64,000 nt of DNA from Parabacteroides sp900760525 (GTDB lineage Bacteria > Bacteroidota > Bacteroidia > Bacteroidales > Tannerellaceae): assembly GCF_049860805.1 (NCBI RefSeq), contig NZ_CP187555.1, positions 1,984,001-2,048,000 of the forward strand, in the 5' to 3' direction. Below the pieces are notes generated by a model. It was not told where the DNA came from, did not search any database, and saw nothing but the letters and a program-made list of their open reading frames with translations. Position numbers and translations under genes: made by a program. Each line of letters begins with the position of its first letter. Position 1 is the first letter of the stretch. This document shows positions 39,975-49,188 of this stretch, piece by piece.

Positions 39975-42900
39975 TTAGAATGAAACCTTCAGATTAAAAC
40001 CTAAACTCCGGGTAGTCGGCATACCGAATACGTCTACGCCCTGGCAACCATTGCCACTTGACAAGCTGGCATCCGGATCGAACGGAGCGTCTTTATAGAA
40101 GAAGAACAAGTTACGGGCAACAAACGAAAGCTGCACATCCTGGAACACTTTCGATTTTTCCATCAGCTTCCTCGGGAATGTATAACCTAAAGAAAGTTCA
40201 CGCAAACGAACGTTCGTAGCATTGTACATATAATATTCGGAACATCCGTTACGTCCACCGACCCGGCTATAGAAGGCTTCTATATTATCCTTTTCGATAC
40301 GTGTGCCTTCCAGGTCGACAAAACCGGCATTACGGGCATCGGCAGTAGCCTGAGTCACGCCTTTGGAATCCAAATCAGCTTGCGTAATAGACAATACATC
40401 GCCACCAAAACGGCAGTCAATCAGGAAATACAAAGAGAAATCCTTATAAGTGAAAGTATTGCTCCATCCTAACAATGCATCCGGATTCGAATTACCGACT
40501 TTCACATTGTTACCGGTTTCCACATTCGGCAAGTTGTTTTCATCAAAAACGATCTTACCGTTCTCATCACGCTGGAAAGCATTTCCGTACAAATCACCCA
40601 GGGAACCGCCCTCTTTGATACGCATCATATACATCATACTGAATCCCTCGTCGCCATAGGCAAAAGATTTCAGGTCAGGATGCAATTCAACCACCTTATT
40701 CTTATTGGTAGAAAAGTTGAATGATGTTTTCCAACGGAAATTATTCGTCATGACCGGAGTAACGCCAACCGTCAACTCCACACCTTCGTTCTGGATATTA
40801 CCGGCATTTACATAGTAGTATTTATACGGTGCACCTGCAAACGACGGCATTTTCAGCAACTGGTTCTTCGTATTGGTCTTGTAATACGTGAAGTCCAAAT
40901 CCAAGCGGTAGTTGAAGAACTTCCATTCCGTACCCACTTCCCAAGATGTGCTCAATTCCGGTTTCAGATTGTCGAATGCAGCCGCTTCGTTTACGATGAT
41001 CTTGCCGCCTGCGCCGATCATATCGACCGGGTTACTTACATATAAAGGTATATCGTTACCCACTTTAGACCATGAGCCTCTCAGTTTACCGAAGTTTATC
41101 CATTCCGGCATATCGAGCGTATTATTCATAATCCATGACAAACCGACCGACGGATAGAAGAAACCTTTATTTTTATGCTTAGTGAATGCCAATGTGGAGG
41201 ACCAGTCGTTACGGGCTGTAACGTCCAGATACAGGCTCTCTTTCCAACCCACCTGGGCAGTTGCGAATACAGACTGGAGCGTACGGCGCTGGTTGATAAT
41301 CTCATCACAACCGGCAGAAGTGCTCATATTGATATTAGCAACCGTAAATACATTCGGATAATAGAGGGAAGCGGTTTTGGAGTCCAACCGTAGCTCGTCC
41401 ACTCTCGTGCTGTTGATGCTTGAACCGACAGCAGCATTCAAAGACCAATCGTTCCATTTCTTGTTGACCATTGCCATCACGTCTCCGTAAAGCAACATTT
41501 CCGTATGGTTCAGATCGATATAACGGCCATTCGTACCGGCGATATCGACAGATGTCGTAGCATACATTTTCTGCTGGAACTTGTCGTTCGTATAATCCAC
41601 ATTACCACGAGCCTGGATTTTCAGCCAGTCGGTAACAGTTACGGCGGCAGTCAGCGAAGCCAGTGCACGGTAGCGTTTGTCACGGCTTGTCACACGGTTT
41701 ACCAGCCAATAGGGGTTCTGTTCGAAACTGTTAATATCGGTATGCCAATTCTGTACCGGCATATTCCGTTCGAAATCCGTCGTTTCATAGCCATCTCTGT
41801 AAGGAGCGATATCCTCGCCACGCGGGAATCCGTACAAACCGACCAGCGGGTTCATATAGTAACCTCCGGAAGTCGGACGGTTCTTGATAGATTGCGTCAT
41901 CAGATTGACGTTGGCGTCTATATTCAAGCGATCGTCAAAGAACTGCGCTGTTTCGCGGAAGTTCAGATTATGTTTCTGCAATTTGTTCTTTTCCACGATA
42001 CCGCTTGCGCTTGTATTAGCATAAGAGAAATAGGTCTGCAACTTGTCGTTACCCCTTGTCAGCGAAAGCGAATTGATGGCAGTCACCCCATTCTGGAAGA
42101 AATCGCCGGCATTATCATAATCCTGCAGGTTACCGGCTTTGCCCCAACTCATATTATCTTTGCGGCCGTATTCGTTCTGGAATTCAGGAAGACTAATCGC
42201 ATGATCGACCGTCAGGTTAGAAGAGAAAGTCACACGCTGCAAACCGGCCTTACCTTTTTTTGTCGTGATCAGGATCACACCATTGGCAGCCTGCGAACCG
42301 TAAAGAGCGGCAGCGGAAGCCCCTTTCAGAATGCTCATGCTTTCGATATCGTCCGGGTTCAAGTTGGAGATACCGTCACCGGAGTCACGGTTACCGCCGT
42401 TATTCTTACCTCCCATTGTGGAAGAAGCCTGCTCGCTGATCGAGTTCAACATCGGAACACCGTCGATTACATACAAAGGCTGGTTGTTTGCGTCTGCATT
42501 GGCGGAACGGACACCACGAATGGAAATCTTTGCCGAACCACCGAGACCGGAAGAGTTCTTATTGATCTGCACACCGGCAGTCTTACCGGCCAGGGCAGTG
42601 ATCATATTCGGATCTTTGGCACGTGTCAGTTCGTCGCCTCCGACCTGTTGGCTCGAATAAGTCAGTGAAGCCGCCTTCTTCTTGATACCCATAGCTGTAA
42701 CGACCACTTCGTCCAGTTTTTGCGTATCTTCGGACAAGGTCACGTCGATATTTGCCTGCCCGTTATATTTCAATTCCTGCGAATCGAATCCGATATAAGA
42801 AAACACCAATATGGCATCAGCCGGGACATTCTCGAGGACATAGTTACCGTCGACATCGGTGATCGTCCCGTTCGTCGTCCCCTTCACCAGGATATTGGCG

Positions 42901-43352
42901 CCGATAACCGGTTCGTTGTTCTTATCGACGACCACACCCGTTACCCGTTTGCCCTGCTGCTGCATGATTTCAATTGTTTCTTTCTTGTTCAGAATGATCT
43001 TTTTGTTGACTACGGTGTAAGCGATATCGCTGTTACCGAACATCTTGTTCAATACATCAAAGATATTCTTTTCGTTAACACTGACAGAAACCTTCTTATT
43101 TATGTTGACCACGTTTGCATCATAGATGAAGGAGAAGTCCGTCTGATTTTCTACCGCTTCCAGCACGTTGGCGATCGTACTGTTCGACATTTCCAACGAT
43201 AAAGTGGTATTCTGGGCATAGGAATTGTTTGCAACTGCAATGCCAAGACTTAAAAAAAGAAATACAACACTTAATCTCATAACTAATGGTATTTTTCGGA
43301 AAAGATTGTAACTTTCCTTCCCTATAATTTCTAAGGTTACAATTTTATTCAT
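39975..43352 (-). CDS. SusC/RagA TonB-linked outer-membrane protein with STN domain
   Basis: A roughly 1125-residue transporter. Order of domains: long signal region (PLVMRLSVVFLFLSLGIAVANNSYAQ), STN/secretin domain (TTLSLEMSNSTIANVLEAVEN to KKIILNKKE, about 50-125) that signals to FecR, carboxypeptidase-like beta domain (VTGVVVDKNNEPVIGANILVKGTTNGTITDVDG), TonB plug with the RagA-type box (ISIRGVRSANADANNQPLYVIDGVPM), and the barrel ending NLKVSF. I take the start at 43352 (MNKIVTLEI). It is co-transcribed with the SusD lipoprotein gene and lies 170 bases behind the FecR gene; the STN domain implies surface signalling to an ECF sigma factor. Confidence 0.94.
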   Translation of the reverse strand: MNKIVTLEIIGKESYNLFRKIPLVMRLSVVFLFLSLGIAVANNSYAQNTTLSLEMSNSTIANVLEAVENQTDFSFIYDANVVNINKKVSVSVNEKNIFDVLNKMFGNSDIAYTVVNKKIILNKKETIEIMQQQGKRVTGVVVDKNNEPVIGANILVKGTTNGTITDVDGNYVLENVPADAILVFSYIGFDSQELKYNGQANIDVTLSEDTQKLDEVVVTAMGIKKKAASLTYSSQQVGGDELTRAKDPNMITALAGKTAGVQINKNSSGLGGSAKISIRGVRSANADANNQPLYVIDGVPMLNSISEQASSTMGGKNNGGNRDSGDGISNLNPDDIESMSILKGASAAALYGSQAANGVILITTKKGKAGLQRVTFSSNLTVDHAISLPEFQNEYGRKDNMSWGKAGNLQDYDNAGDFFQNGVTAINSLSLTRGNDKLQTYFSYANTSASGIVEKNKLQKHNLNFRETAQFFDDRLNIDANVNLMTQSIKNRPTSGGYYMNPLVGLYGFPRGEDIAPYRDGYETTDFERNMPVQNWHTDINSFEQNPYWLVNRVTSRDKRYRALASLTAAVTVTDWLKIQARGNVDYTNDKFQQKMYATTSVDIAGTNGRYIDLNHTEMLLYGDVMAMVNKKWNDWSLNAAVGSSINSTRVDELRLDSKTASLYYPNVFTVANINMSTSAGCDEIINQRRTLQSVFATAQVGWKESLYLDVTARNDWSSTLAFTKHKNKGFFYPSVGLSWIMNNTLDMPEWINFGKLRGSWSKVGNDIPLYVSNPVDMIGAGGKIIVNEAAAFDNLKPELSTSWEVGTEWKFFNYRLDLDFTYYKTNTKNQLLKMPSFAGAPYKYYYVNAGNIQNEGVELTVGVTPVMTNNFRWKTSFNFSTNKNKVVELHPDLKSFAYGDEGFSMMYMMRIKEGGSLGDLYGNAFQRDENGKIVFDENNLPNVETGNNVKVGNSNPDALLGWSNTFTYKDFSLYFLIDCRFGGDVLSITQADLDSKGVTQATADARNAGFVDLEGTRIEKDNIEAFYSRVGGRNGCSEYYMYNATNVRLRELSLGYTFPRKLMEKSKVFQDVQLSFVARNLFFFYKDAPFDPDASLSSGNGCQGVDVFGMPTTRSLGFNLKVSF

Positions 43353-43522
43353 ATTTTTGTGATGCTTATTATTTATAATAAAGTTATTTGTGAGCTGCGT
43401 CAACAGCTTTTTCGACTTTTCATGCGGGGGAATGCGTCAACATTCTTCCGTATGTTTTTTTAATTTCTTTCATTTCTTCATGGGCAATCCGATTTAAAAT
43501 GGTTATACACTCTACTTATTCT

Positions 43523-44548
43523 TTATTTTGATATTTCAATCACAGATATCTGCAAGGTATTGTCATCGTTCATCACCGGCTTCCCGATCTTATACTTGAT
43601 TCCGGAAGCAAGCTTGAGATACTCCATTACCTGCGGCAGCTGCTCGTCCTTGAAACGTGCCGTAATAACCGAATTCAGCACATCGTTATCCTTCACTTCA
43701 AACTTGACATTGTAATGGCGGCTCAACGTCTTTATAACCTGCCGCATCGAATGGTTGCGGAAAATGATTTCCCCGTTTATCCAAGCCGTATCGTAATCCG
43801 CATTGACGGAAGCAATATTCAGTTTGCAGGTCGATTTGGAAAATTCGGCCCTTTCATTCGGTTTCAAAAGTTGGGAAACCGTCTTGCCGTTTTTCTGGTT
43901 AATATTCAGTTTTACAGACCCTTCCACCAGCGTCGTCCCGATCATCTCATCATCCCGGTAGGCCGACACATCGAAAGTCGTTCCTAAAACTTCCACCGAA
44001 TATATCGGATCTACTTTAACGATAAAAGGCTTTTCCGGATCTTTCGTCACTTCAAAATAACCCTGCCCGGTCAGTTCCACCCTGCGGCTCTCCGGCCAGA
44101 AGTTCTGCGGATAGGTCAGTGTACTTCCCGCATTCAGCCAGACCTTCGTACCGTCAGGCAATTCGAATCGGGAAATCACTCCGGGGTTGGTGCGCACTTC
44201 AACCATGCGCACCTTTTCACTACCCAACTGCATGAACATATATGCAGATAAAACCAATACCGGAATGAATAACACTGCTGCTACTTTTTGCAATAAAGAC
44301 AAACTCCTATACAACCTAACCTTTTTATTTTGTTTACGTACTTTCGATTTAAAACGGACAAGCGCCATCTCAGGATCCACAGACTGCATGACATGCAGGC
44401 GGTCCGTCACCTGTAACGTAAAATACAACTGCTCGAGTACCTTCTCATTCGCGGGCGACTCTGCCAACCAAGCCTCGACTTCCGCCTGCTCGCTTTCCGT
44501 CTGTGTCCCGTCCAGATACTTGATTAATATTTTTTCGTCTATTGTCAT
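43523..44548 (-). CDS. FecR-type anti-sigma factor
   Basis: A 341-residue single-span inner-membrane protein. The cytoplasmic N-terminal part (MTIDEKILIKYLDGTQTESEQAEVEAWLAES) binds the sigma factor; a membrane segment at about 88-106 (VAAVLFIPVLVLSAYMFMQL) follows; the periplasmic FecR domain includes VRTNPGVISRFELPDGTKVWLNAGSTLTYP and the DUF4974 domain closes the protein. It would receive the signal from the STN domain of the adjacent SusC. The usual fecI sigma gene is not upstream on this strand; the nearest candidate is at 45594 on the plus strand, beyond gpmA. Confidence 0.93.
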   Translation of the reverse strand: MTIDEKILIKYLDGTQTESEQAEVEAWLAESPANEKVLEQLYFTLQVTDRLHVMQSVDPEMALVRFKSKVRKQNKKVRLYRSLSLLQKVAAVLFIPVLVLSAYMFMQLGSEKVRMVEVRTNPGVISRFELPDGTKVWLNAGSTLTYPQNFWPESRRVELTGQGYFEVTKDPEKPFIVKVDPIYSVEVLGTTFDVSAYRDDEMIGTTLVEGSVKLNINQKNGKTVSQLLKPNERAEFSKSTCKLNIASVNADYDTAWINGEIIFRNHSMRQVIKTLSRHYNVKFEVKDNDVLNSVITARFKDEQLPQVMEYLKLASGIKYKIGKPVMNDDNTLQISVIEISK

Positions 44549-44691
44549 CTTTTTTTCCTGTTTCTATAACTAATACAATTCAGCCGAAGGATGTACTAAA
44601 CGTAAAAGCGTTTTTTTTCAAGAATTTATAAAATCTTTTTCGATACTTTATTTGTTATACTAATAATCAGTCAGTTATAAAGATTAAGAAT

Positions 44692-45441
44692 ATGAAAAAA
44701 ATAGTATTACTTCGCCACGGCGAAAGTGTTTGGAACAAAGAAAACCGTTTTACAGGATGGACGGACGTCGATCTTACCGAAAAAGGCGTAGAAGAAGCGA
44801 TTAAAGCCGGTGACCTTTTGAAAGAGAAAGGATTCAAATTCGACAAAGCCTATACATCATATCTGAAACGTGCTGTTAAAACCCTGAATTGTGTTCTGGA
44901 CCGCATGGATCAGGACTGGATTCCCGTTGAAAAAAGCTGGCGGCTGAACGAAAAGCATTACGGTTCGTTGCAAGGACTGAACAAAAGCGAGACAGCCGAA
45001 AAATATGGAGACGAACAAGTTTTGATCTGGCGCAGGAGTTACGACATCGCCCCTCTGCCCCTGAAAGAAGACGACCCGCGTAACCCGCGTTTCGAACTCC
45101 GTTATAAAGATGTACCCGATAGTGAATTGCCCCGAACCGAATCGTTGAAAGATACGGTAGAAAGAATTCTGCCTTATTGGAAAGAAGTGATCTTCCCTTC
45201 GCTCGAGACATCCGACGAGATACTGGTAGCCGCCCACGGAAACAGCCTGCGCGGAATCATCAAATATCTGAAGAATATTCCGGACGACGAGATCGTACAC
45301 CTCAACCTGCCGACTGCCGTACCGTATGTTTTCGAATTTGACGATGACCTGAATCTTGTGAACGATTATTTCCTCGGCGATCCGGAAGAAATCAAAAAAC
45401 GAATGGATGCGGTAGCCAATCAGGGAAAGAAGGCTAAATAA
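44692..45441 (+). CDS. gpmA: 2,3-bisphosphoglycerate-dependent phosphoglycerate mutase
   Basis: A 249-residue glycolytic enzyme with the phospho-His motif LLRHGESVWNKENRFTGWTDVDLTEKG (His9), the RLNEKHYGSLQGLNKSE substrate region and the second catalytic His in VAAHGNSLRGI (about 182). It interconverts 3- and 2-phosphoglycerate. Although the gene is a core function, here it splits a sigma/anti-sigma pair; it has its own terminator. Confidence 0.97.
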   Translation: MKKIVLLRHGESVWNKENRFTGWTDVDLTEKGVEEAIKAGDLLKEKGFKFDKAYTSYLKRAVKTLNCVLDRMDQDWIPVEKSWRLNEKHYGSLQGLNKSETAEKYGDEQVLIWRRSYDIAPLPLKEDDPRNPRFELRYKDVPDSELPRTESLKDTVERILPYWKEVIFPSLETSDEILVAAHGNSLRGIIKYLKNIPDDEIVHLNLPTAVPYVFEFDDDLNLVNDYFLGDPEEIKKRMDAVANQGKKAK

Positions 45442-45463
45442 TAAGTATCAGATTAAACACAAA

Positions 45464-45535
45464 GAATGTTCCCGGGTAACCCCTAAACTTTATTCCCTTT
45501 TTATATCAATACCCGGGAGCATTTATTTCATTTTT
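45464..45535 (+). terminator. Terminator of gpmA
   Basis: AATGTTCCCGGGTA pairs with TACCCGGGAGCATT across a 30-base loop, followed by a T-rich stretch (TTTATTTCATTTTT). Confidence 0.75.
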
Positions 45536-45568
45536 AATAAGAATCACGCTTAATTCAAAATAATTCAT

Positions 45569-45576
45569 TACGTTTG
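45569..45576 (+). promoter_or_regulatory. Probable -7 box of the ECF sigma gene
   Basis: TACGTTTG, 17 bases before the GTG start at 45594; no strong -33 element. Confidence 0.5.
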
Positions 45577-45593
45577 CAATAAAAAAGAACCGG

Positions 45594-46151
45594 GTGGTCT
45601 ACGAAAACGAAGAAACTATACACAAATTAAATAGCGGTGACGAACAAATGTTCGACATCGTATATAAACAATATTACAGGGGGCTTTGTGCCTTTGCCTC
45701 CCAATACGTAGCTGAATCCGAATGTGAAGAAATCGTTCAGGATGTAATGATGTGGTTATGGGAAAACCGTACCCTTTTAAATCCGGAAATGTCTCTAAAA
45801 TCTCTACTGTTTACGATGGTTAAAAACCGCTGCCTGAATAATATAACCCACAATCAAATCAAGCAGCAAGTCAGGGAAAAACTATACGATAAATTCAAAG
45901 ATCAGTTTGAAGATCCGGACTTTTATCTGGAAGGAGAATTGATCGCTTTGGTAACCAAAGCGATCCGGGAGCTCCCGGATGACTATAGACAAGCGTTCGA
46001 ACTGAACCGTTTCCACCATCTCACTTATAACGAGATCGCCGATCGGACAGGCGTATCCCCCAAAACAATTGCGTACCGCATCTGCCAATCTCTGAAAATA
46101 CTCCGTACGGAGCTAAAAGATTATATGCCGCTACTGCTCTGGCTGCTTTAG
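45594..46151 (+). CDS. ECF RNA polymerase sigma factor (Bacteroides expansion type)
   Basis: A 185-residue extracytoplasmic-function sigma factor starting with GTG (no ATG in a suitable place). Region 2 is seen in QMFDIVYKQYYRGLCAFASQYVAESECEEIVQDVMMWLWENR (about 18-59) and region 4 in AIRELPDDYRQAFELNRFHHLTYNEIADRTGVSPKTIAYRICQSLKILR (about 126-174), with the HTH in YNEIADRTGVSPKTI. Such factors pair with FecR and SusC-STN. No fecR or susC gene follows it, so the FecR gene at 43523 is the best local partner. Confidence 0.92.
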   Translation: MVYENEETIHKLNSGDEQMFDIVYKQYYRGLCAFASQYVAESECEEIVQDVMMWLWENRTLLNPEMSLKSLLFTMVKNRCLNNITHNQIKQQVREKLYDKFKDQFEDPDFYLEGELIALVTKAIRELPDDYRQAFELNRFHHLTYNEIADRTGVSPKTIAYRICQSLKILRTELKDYMPLLLWLL

Positions 46152-46739
46152 AAGAAAAATAATGAACTAATTGGACAATGTGCCAATATGCCAATGAAAG
46201 AAGGTGTAAATCTATCTTTTTGAAATGTTAAATCATACAAGAACCTATCTCCAAAAGGCAATATCTATATTCCTTTATTATCCAACCACTTACATCATTG
46301 CAAGTTTCTTAAAAAATATTACCCGCAAGGGTAATTTGAATTAGATGGGGTAGAAAATCAAATTTCATGAGCTACTGTTTCGATTTAGACTAACGGGTAT
46401 TTCCGAAAACTGTACAATAAGCCAGGGATGACTCTAAGCTTCGTTTTGAAGAAGATGTGAACCTATTAAATAATGATTTACCTGTCACTTTCGGCTTGAT
46501 CCAAAAGTAACCAAAAGATCAAGGCCGAACCTGCCATCACGGACGCATACAGACGAATCTGAGGATGGCAAATCTGACATTTTAACAAAAACTGACTTTG
46601 CCGCGTTTAGGCACCTACACGTTGAAGGCGACTATCAACCGGCAGGGAAGCTGTTGTAACAAAAGTAAATGTACGCTGATTTGTAATTTTCTTGATAGAG
46701 AATCTTTTCTCAAAAAAGCATGGCATTTGTCTTCAAGGA
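46152..46739. other. 588-bp stretch with no intact gene
   Basis: I see no credible ORF here. It holds a hairpin ATTACCC-GCAA-GGGTAAT (46318-46335) that may terminate the sigma gene transcript, and an inverted repeat CGGCTTGATC...GATCAAGGCCG (46491-46525) of a type that I recall being frequent in Bacteroidales intergenic DNA. The right part leads into a truncated transporter gene, so the stretch looks like decayed DNA. Confidence 0.6.
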
Positions 46740-47006
46740 GAAAGTGACCTTGCAAACCTCTGTACAACCAGCGCCGTCCAGTATATCGGCTCGACGCCGA
46801 CAGCCATCCTGGGAGCACTCGAACCGGTCACGGCTGTCTTTTTCGGGGTTGCCGTGTTTGGCGAAGCCTTGACGCCGAGGATCGGTTGCGGGATATTATT
46901 AATCATTCTGGCTGTGACGATTATTATTGCAGGCAGTAACATCACAAGCCACTTGATCCGCTTCAGAAAACTCTTCCCCCGGTTGCCAATCAAGAGAAAA
47001 CGGTAA
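46740..47006 (+). pseudogene. C-terminal remnant of an EamA/DMT-family transporter
   Basis: About 88 residues resemble only the last two membrane helices of a drug/metabolite transporter: CTTSAVQYIGSTPTAILGALEPVTAVFFGVAVFGE and GCGILLIILAVTIIIAGSNI, followed by a basic tail. The first two-thirds of a 290-300 residue protein are absent upstream, and no proper start is visible, so this is a 5'-truncated relic. Confidence 0.75.
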
Positions 47007-47105
47007 GATAAACGGATAATTCCCCATTTTTGACCTTTATTTTAACCTATTCGTATCTAAAAAACACTTATTTTGCATTCGTATTTAATCTTAATATCGA
47101 ATCGC

Positions 47106-49088
47106 ATGAATAAAGGTCTTTTTATTACATTGTTCAGCTTGCTGCTGACTTCGGGCATATTTGCCCAATCCAACGGAAAAACCGCCCGTTCCATACCATC
47201 GGAAAAAGAGATGGGGGCTTATCTGATGGTCTATTTTACCGACACGACACACAGTCTTTTTATGGCTGTCAGCCGCGACGGCTATTCTTTCACCGCAGTA
47301 AACAACGGACAGCCGGTTATCGCCGGAGATACGATAGCCGAACAGCGCGGCATACGTGATCCCCACATCTACCGCGGGCCGGATGGGGCGTTTTATCTCG
47401 CCATGACCGACCTGCATCTCTTCGCCAAACAAAAAGGATACCGTACGACCGAATGGGAACGGGACGGAGAGCTCTACGGTTGGGGGAACAACCGCGGACT
47501 GATACTGATGAAATCGTTCGACCTGATAAACTGGACACACACCTGCGTACGCATCGACAAAGCATTTCCCGACGAATTTGGCGACATCGGCTGTGCCTGG
47601 GCACCGGAGACAACCTACGATCCGGTAAAGAAGAAAATGATGATCTACTTCACGATACGCAAGGAAGGAAAAGGCAAAACCAAGTTATATTATGCTTATA
47701 CGGATAACGATTTTACCCGCCTCACGACAGAACCCGCCATCCTGTTCGAATACCCGAACCCCGAGATACAGGTCTTGGATGCCGACATCACACACCTACC
47801 CGACGGACGTTTCTGCATGACATACGTGGCACAGGAAAAAACCGGCGGCATAAAAATGGCATTTTCAGACAAGATAAACAAAGGCTACAGCTACCAACCC
47901 CAATGGATAGACCTGGAACCGGGAGCCTGCGAAGCGCCGAACGTATGGAAGCGGATCGGCGAGGACAAATGGGTACTGATGTACGACATATTCAGCATCA
48001 AACCCCACAATTTCGGCTTTGTGGAGACAACGGATTTCATCACGTTCAAAGACCTCGGACACTTCAACGAGGGTGTGATGAAATGTACCAACTTCTCCTC
48101 CCCCAAGCATGGAGCCGTCATACAAATCACGACAGAAGAGGCCGACCGGCTGGAAAGGCACTGGAACGGAAAAACGGCTGTCGTTTCATTGGATTCCATT
48201 CACCTGAGTGATCCCTGTATTCTGGCGGACAAGAAAACCAATATGTATTATATGACCGGAACCGGAGGACGTCTATGGAAAAGCAAGGATCTCGCCCATT
48301 GGGAAGGCCCTTTCAACGCCGTTCAAACAGACCCCGGTTCGTGGATGGGTCCCAAGCCGGAGATATGGGCGGCCGAGCTGCACGAACACAACGGCAAATA
48401 CTATTATTTCGCCACCTTCACGAACAATGCGATCCGGATCGATTCCGTAAAAGGCCATGTTATCCCCCGCCGTGCCAGCCATGTCCTGGTCAGCGACCAC
48501 CCGGAAGGGCCTTACAAACCGATGAAAGATCCCGTCTATCTCCCGGAAAAGATGCCGACGCTGGATGGTACATTCTGGGTGGACAACGACGGCAAACCAT
48601 ACATGGTCTACTGCCACGAATGGCTGCAAAACCAGAACGGCACGATAGAAAAGATCGAACTGAAACCTGACCTGAGCGGCCCTGCCGGAAAAGGCCGGAT
48701 CCTTTTCCGCGCCAGCGACTCCCCCTGGAGCCGTGAAAAGATAGACGGCAAGGTTGTTCCGAACCGGGTAACCGACGGTCCCTGGCTGTTCAGGACAGGC
48801 ACAGGGCGTTTAGGTATGATCTGGACAAGCTGGATATTTCAGGATTATACACAGGGAGTCGCCTATTCGGAAAGCGGAACCCTCGACGGCCCGTGGATAC
48901 AGGAGAAAAAACCTGTCACCCCTCCCAACTTCGGCCACGGTATGCTGTTCCAAACGCTGGATGGCAAATGGCTGATGTCTGTCCACAGCCATAAGGACGT
49001 AAACGGGAAATACATCCGTATTCCTCATTTATTCGAAGTCGATTTATCCGGTGATAAGCTTATAATCGGTAAATCTTACCGGCCATAA
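47106..49088 (+). CDS. Glycoside hydrolase family 43-like protein, secreted, two propeller domains
   Basis: A 660-residue exported protein (signal MNKGLFITLFSLLLTSGIFAQ). The sequence contains two consecutive five-bladed beta-propeller regions, about 25-355 and 365-655. Typical GH43-type blocks appear in each: RGIRDPHIYRGPDGAFYLAMTD and CAWAPETTYDPVKKKMMIYFT in the first; LSDPCILADKKTNMYYMTGTGG, EIWAAELHEHNGKYYYFATFT and LDGTFWVDNDGKPYMVYCHEW in the second. Acids in the RDP, APE and LDA or LDGTF segments would be the base, general acid and pKa modulator. Likely substrates are arabinosides or xylosides. It stands alone. Confidence 0.85.
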   Translation: MNKGLFITLFSLLLTSGIFAQSNGKTARSIPSEKEMGAYLMVYFTDTTHSLFMAVSRDGYSFTAVNNGQPVIAGDTIAEQRGIRDPHIYRGPDGAFYLAMTDLHLFAKQKGYRTTEWERDGELYGWGNNRGLILMKSFDLINWTHTCVRIDKAFPDEFGDIGCAWAPETTYDPVKKKMMIYFTIRKEGKGKTKLYYAYTDNDFTRLTTEPAILFEYPNPEIQVLDADITHLPDGRFCMTYVAQEKTGGIKMAFSDKINKGYSYQPQWIDLEPGACEAPNVWKRIGEDKWVLMYDIFSIKPHNFGFVETTDFITFKDLGHFNEGVMKCTNFSSPKHGAVIQITTEEADRLERHWNGKTAVVSLDSIHLSDPCILADKKTNMYYMTGTGGRLWKSKDLAHWEGPFNAVQTDPGSWMGPKPEIWAAELHEHNGKYYYFATFTNNAIRIDSVKGHVIPRRASHVLVSDHPEGPYKPMKDPVYLPEKMPTLDGTFWVDNDGKPYMVYCHEWLQNQNGTIEKIELKPDLSGPAGKGRILFRASDSPWSREKIDGKVVPNRVTDGPWLFRTGTGRLGMIWTSWIFQDYTQGVAYSESGTLDGPWIQEKKPVTPPNFGHGMLFQTLDGKWLMSVHSHKDVNGKYIRIPHLFEVDLSGDKLIIGKSYRP

Positions 49089-49139
49089 CCTTGATTCTGT
49101 GAGGCCCCAAATAAACAAAAGCGGGCGCTACCTGTTTTT

Positions 49140-49157
49140 ATAAAAGACGTCTTTTAT
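49140..49157. promoter_or_regulatory. Perfect 18-bp palindrome upstream of the DUF3078 gene
   Basis: ATAAAAGACGTCTTTTAT is fully self-complementary and lies 31 bases before the start codon at 49189. It may be an operator or a small terminator-like hairpin behind GH43; no T-run follows beyond the palindrome itself. Confidence 0.5.
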
Positions 49158-49188
49158 TAAATACAACTTAAAAAAACACAGAATTTAT

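Noticed and set aside
41505..42668. 387-codon plus-strand ORF within susC
   Set aside because: It is antisense to a clear SusC gene with intact domains; codon pattern and peptide sequence look random.
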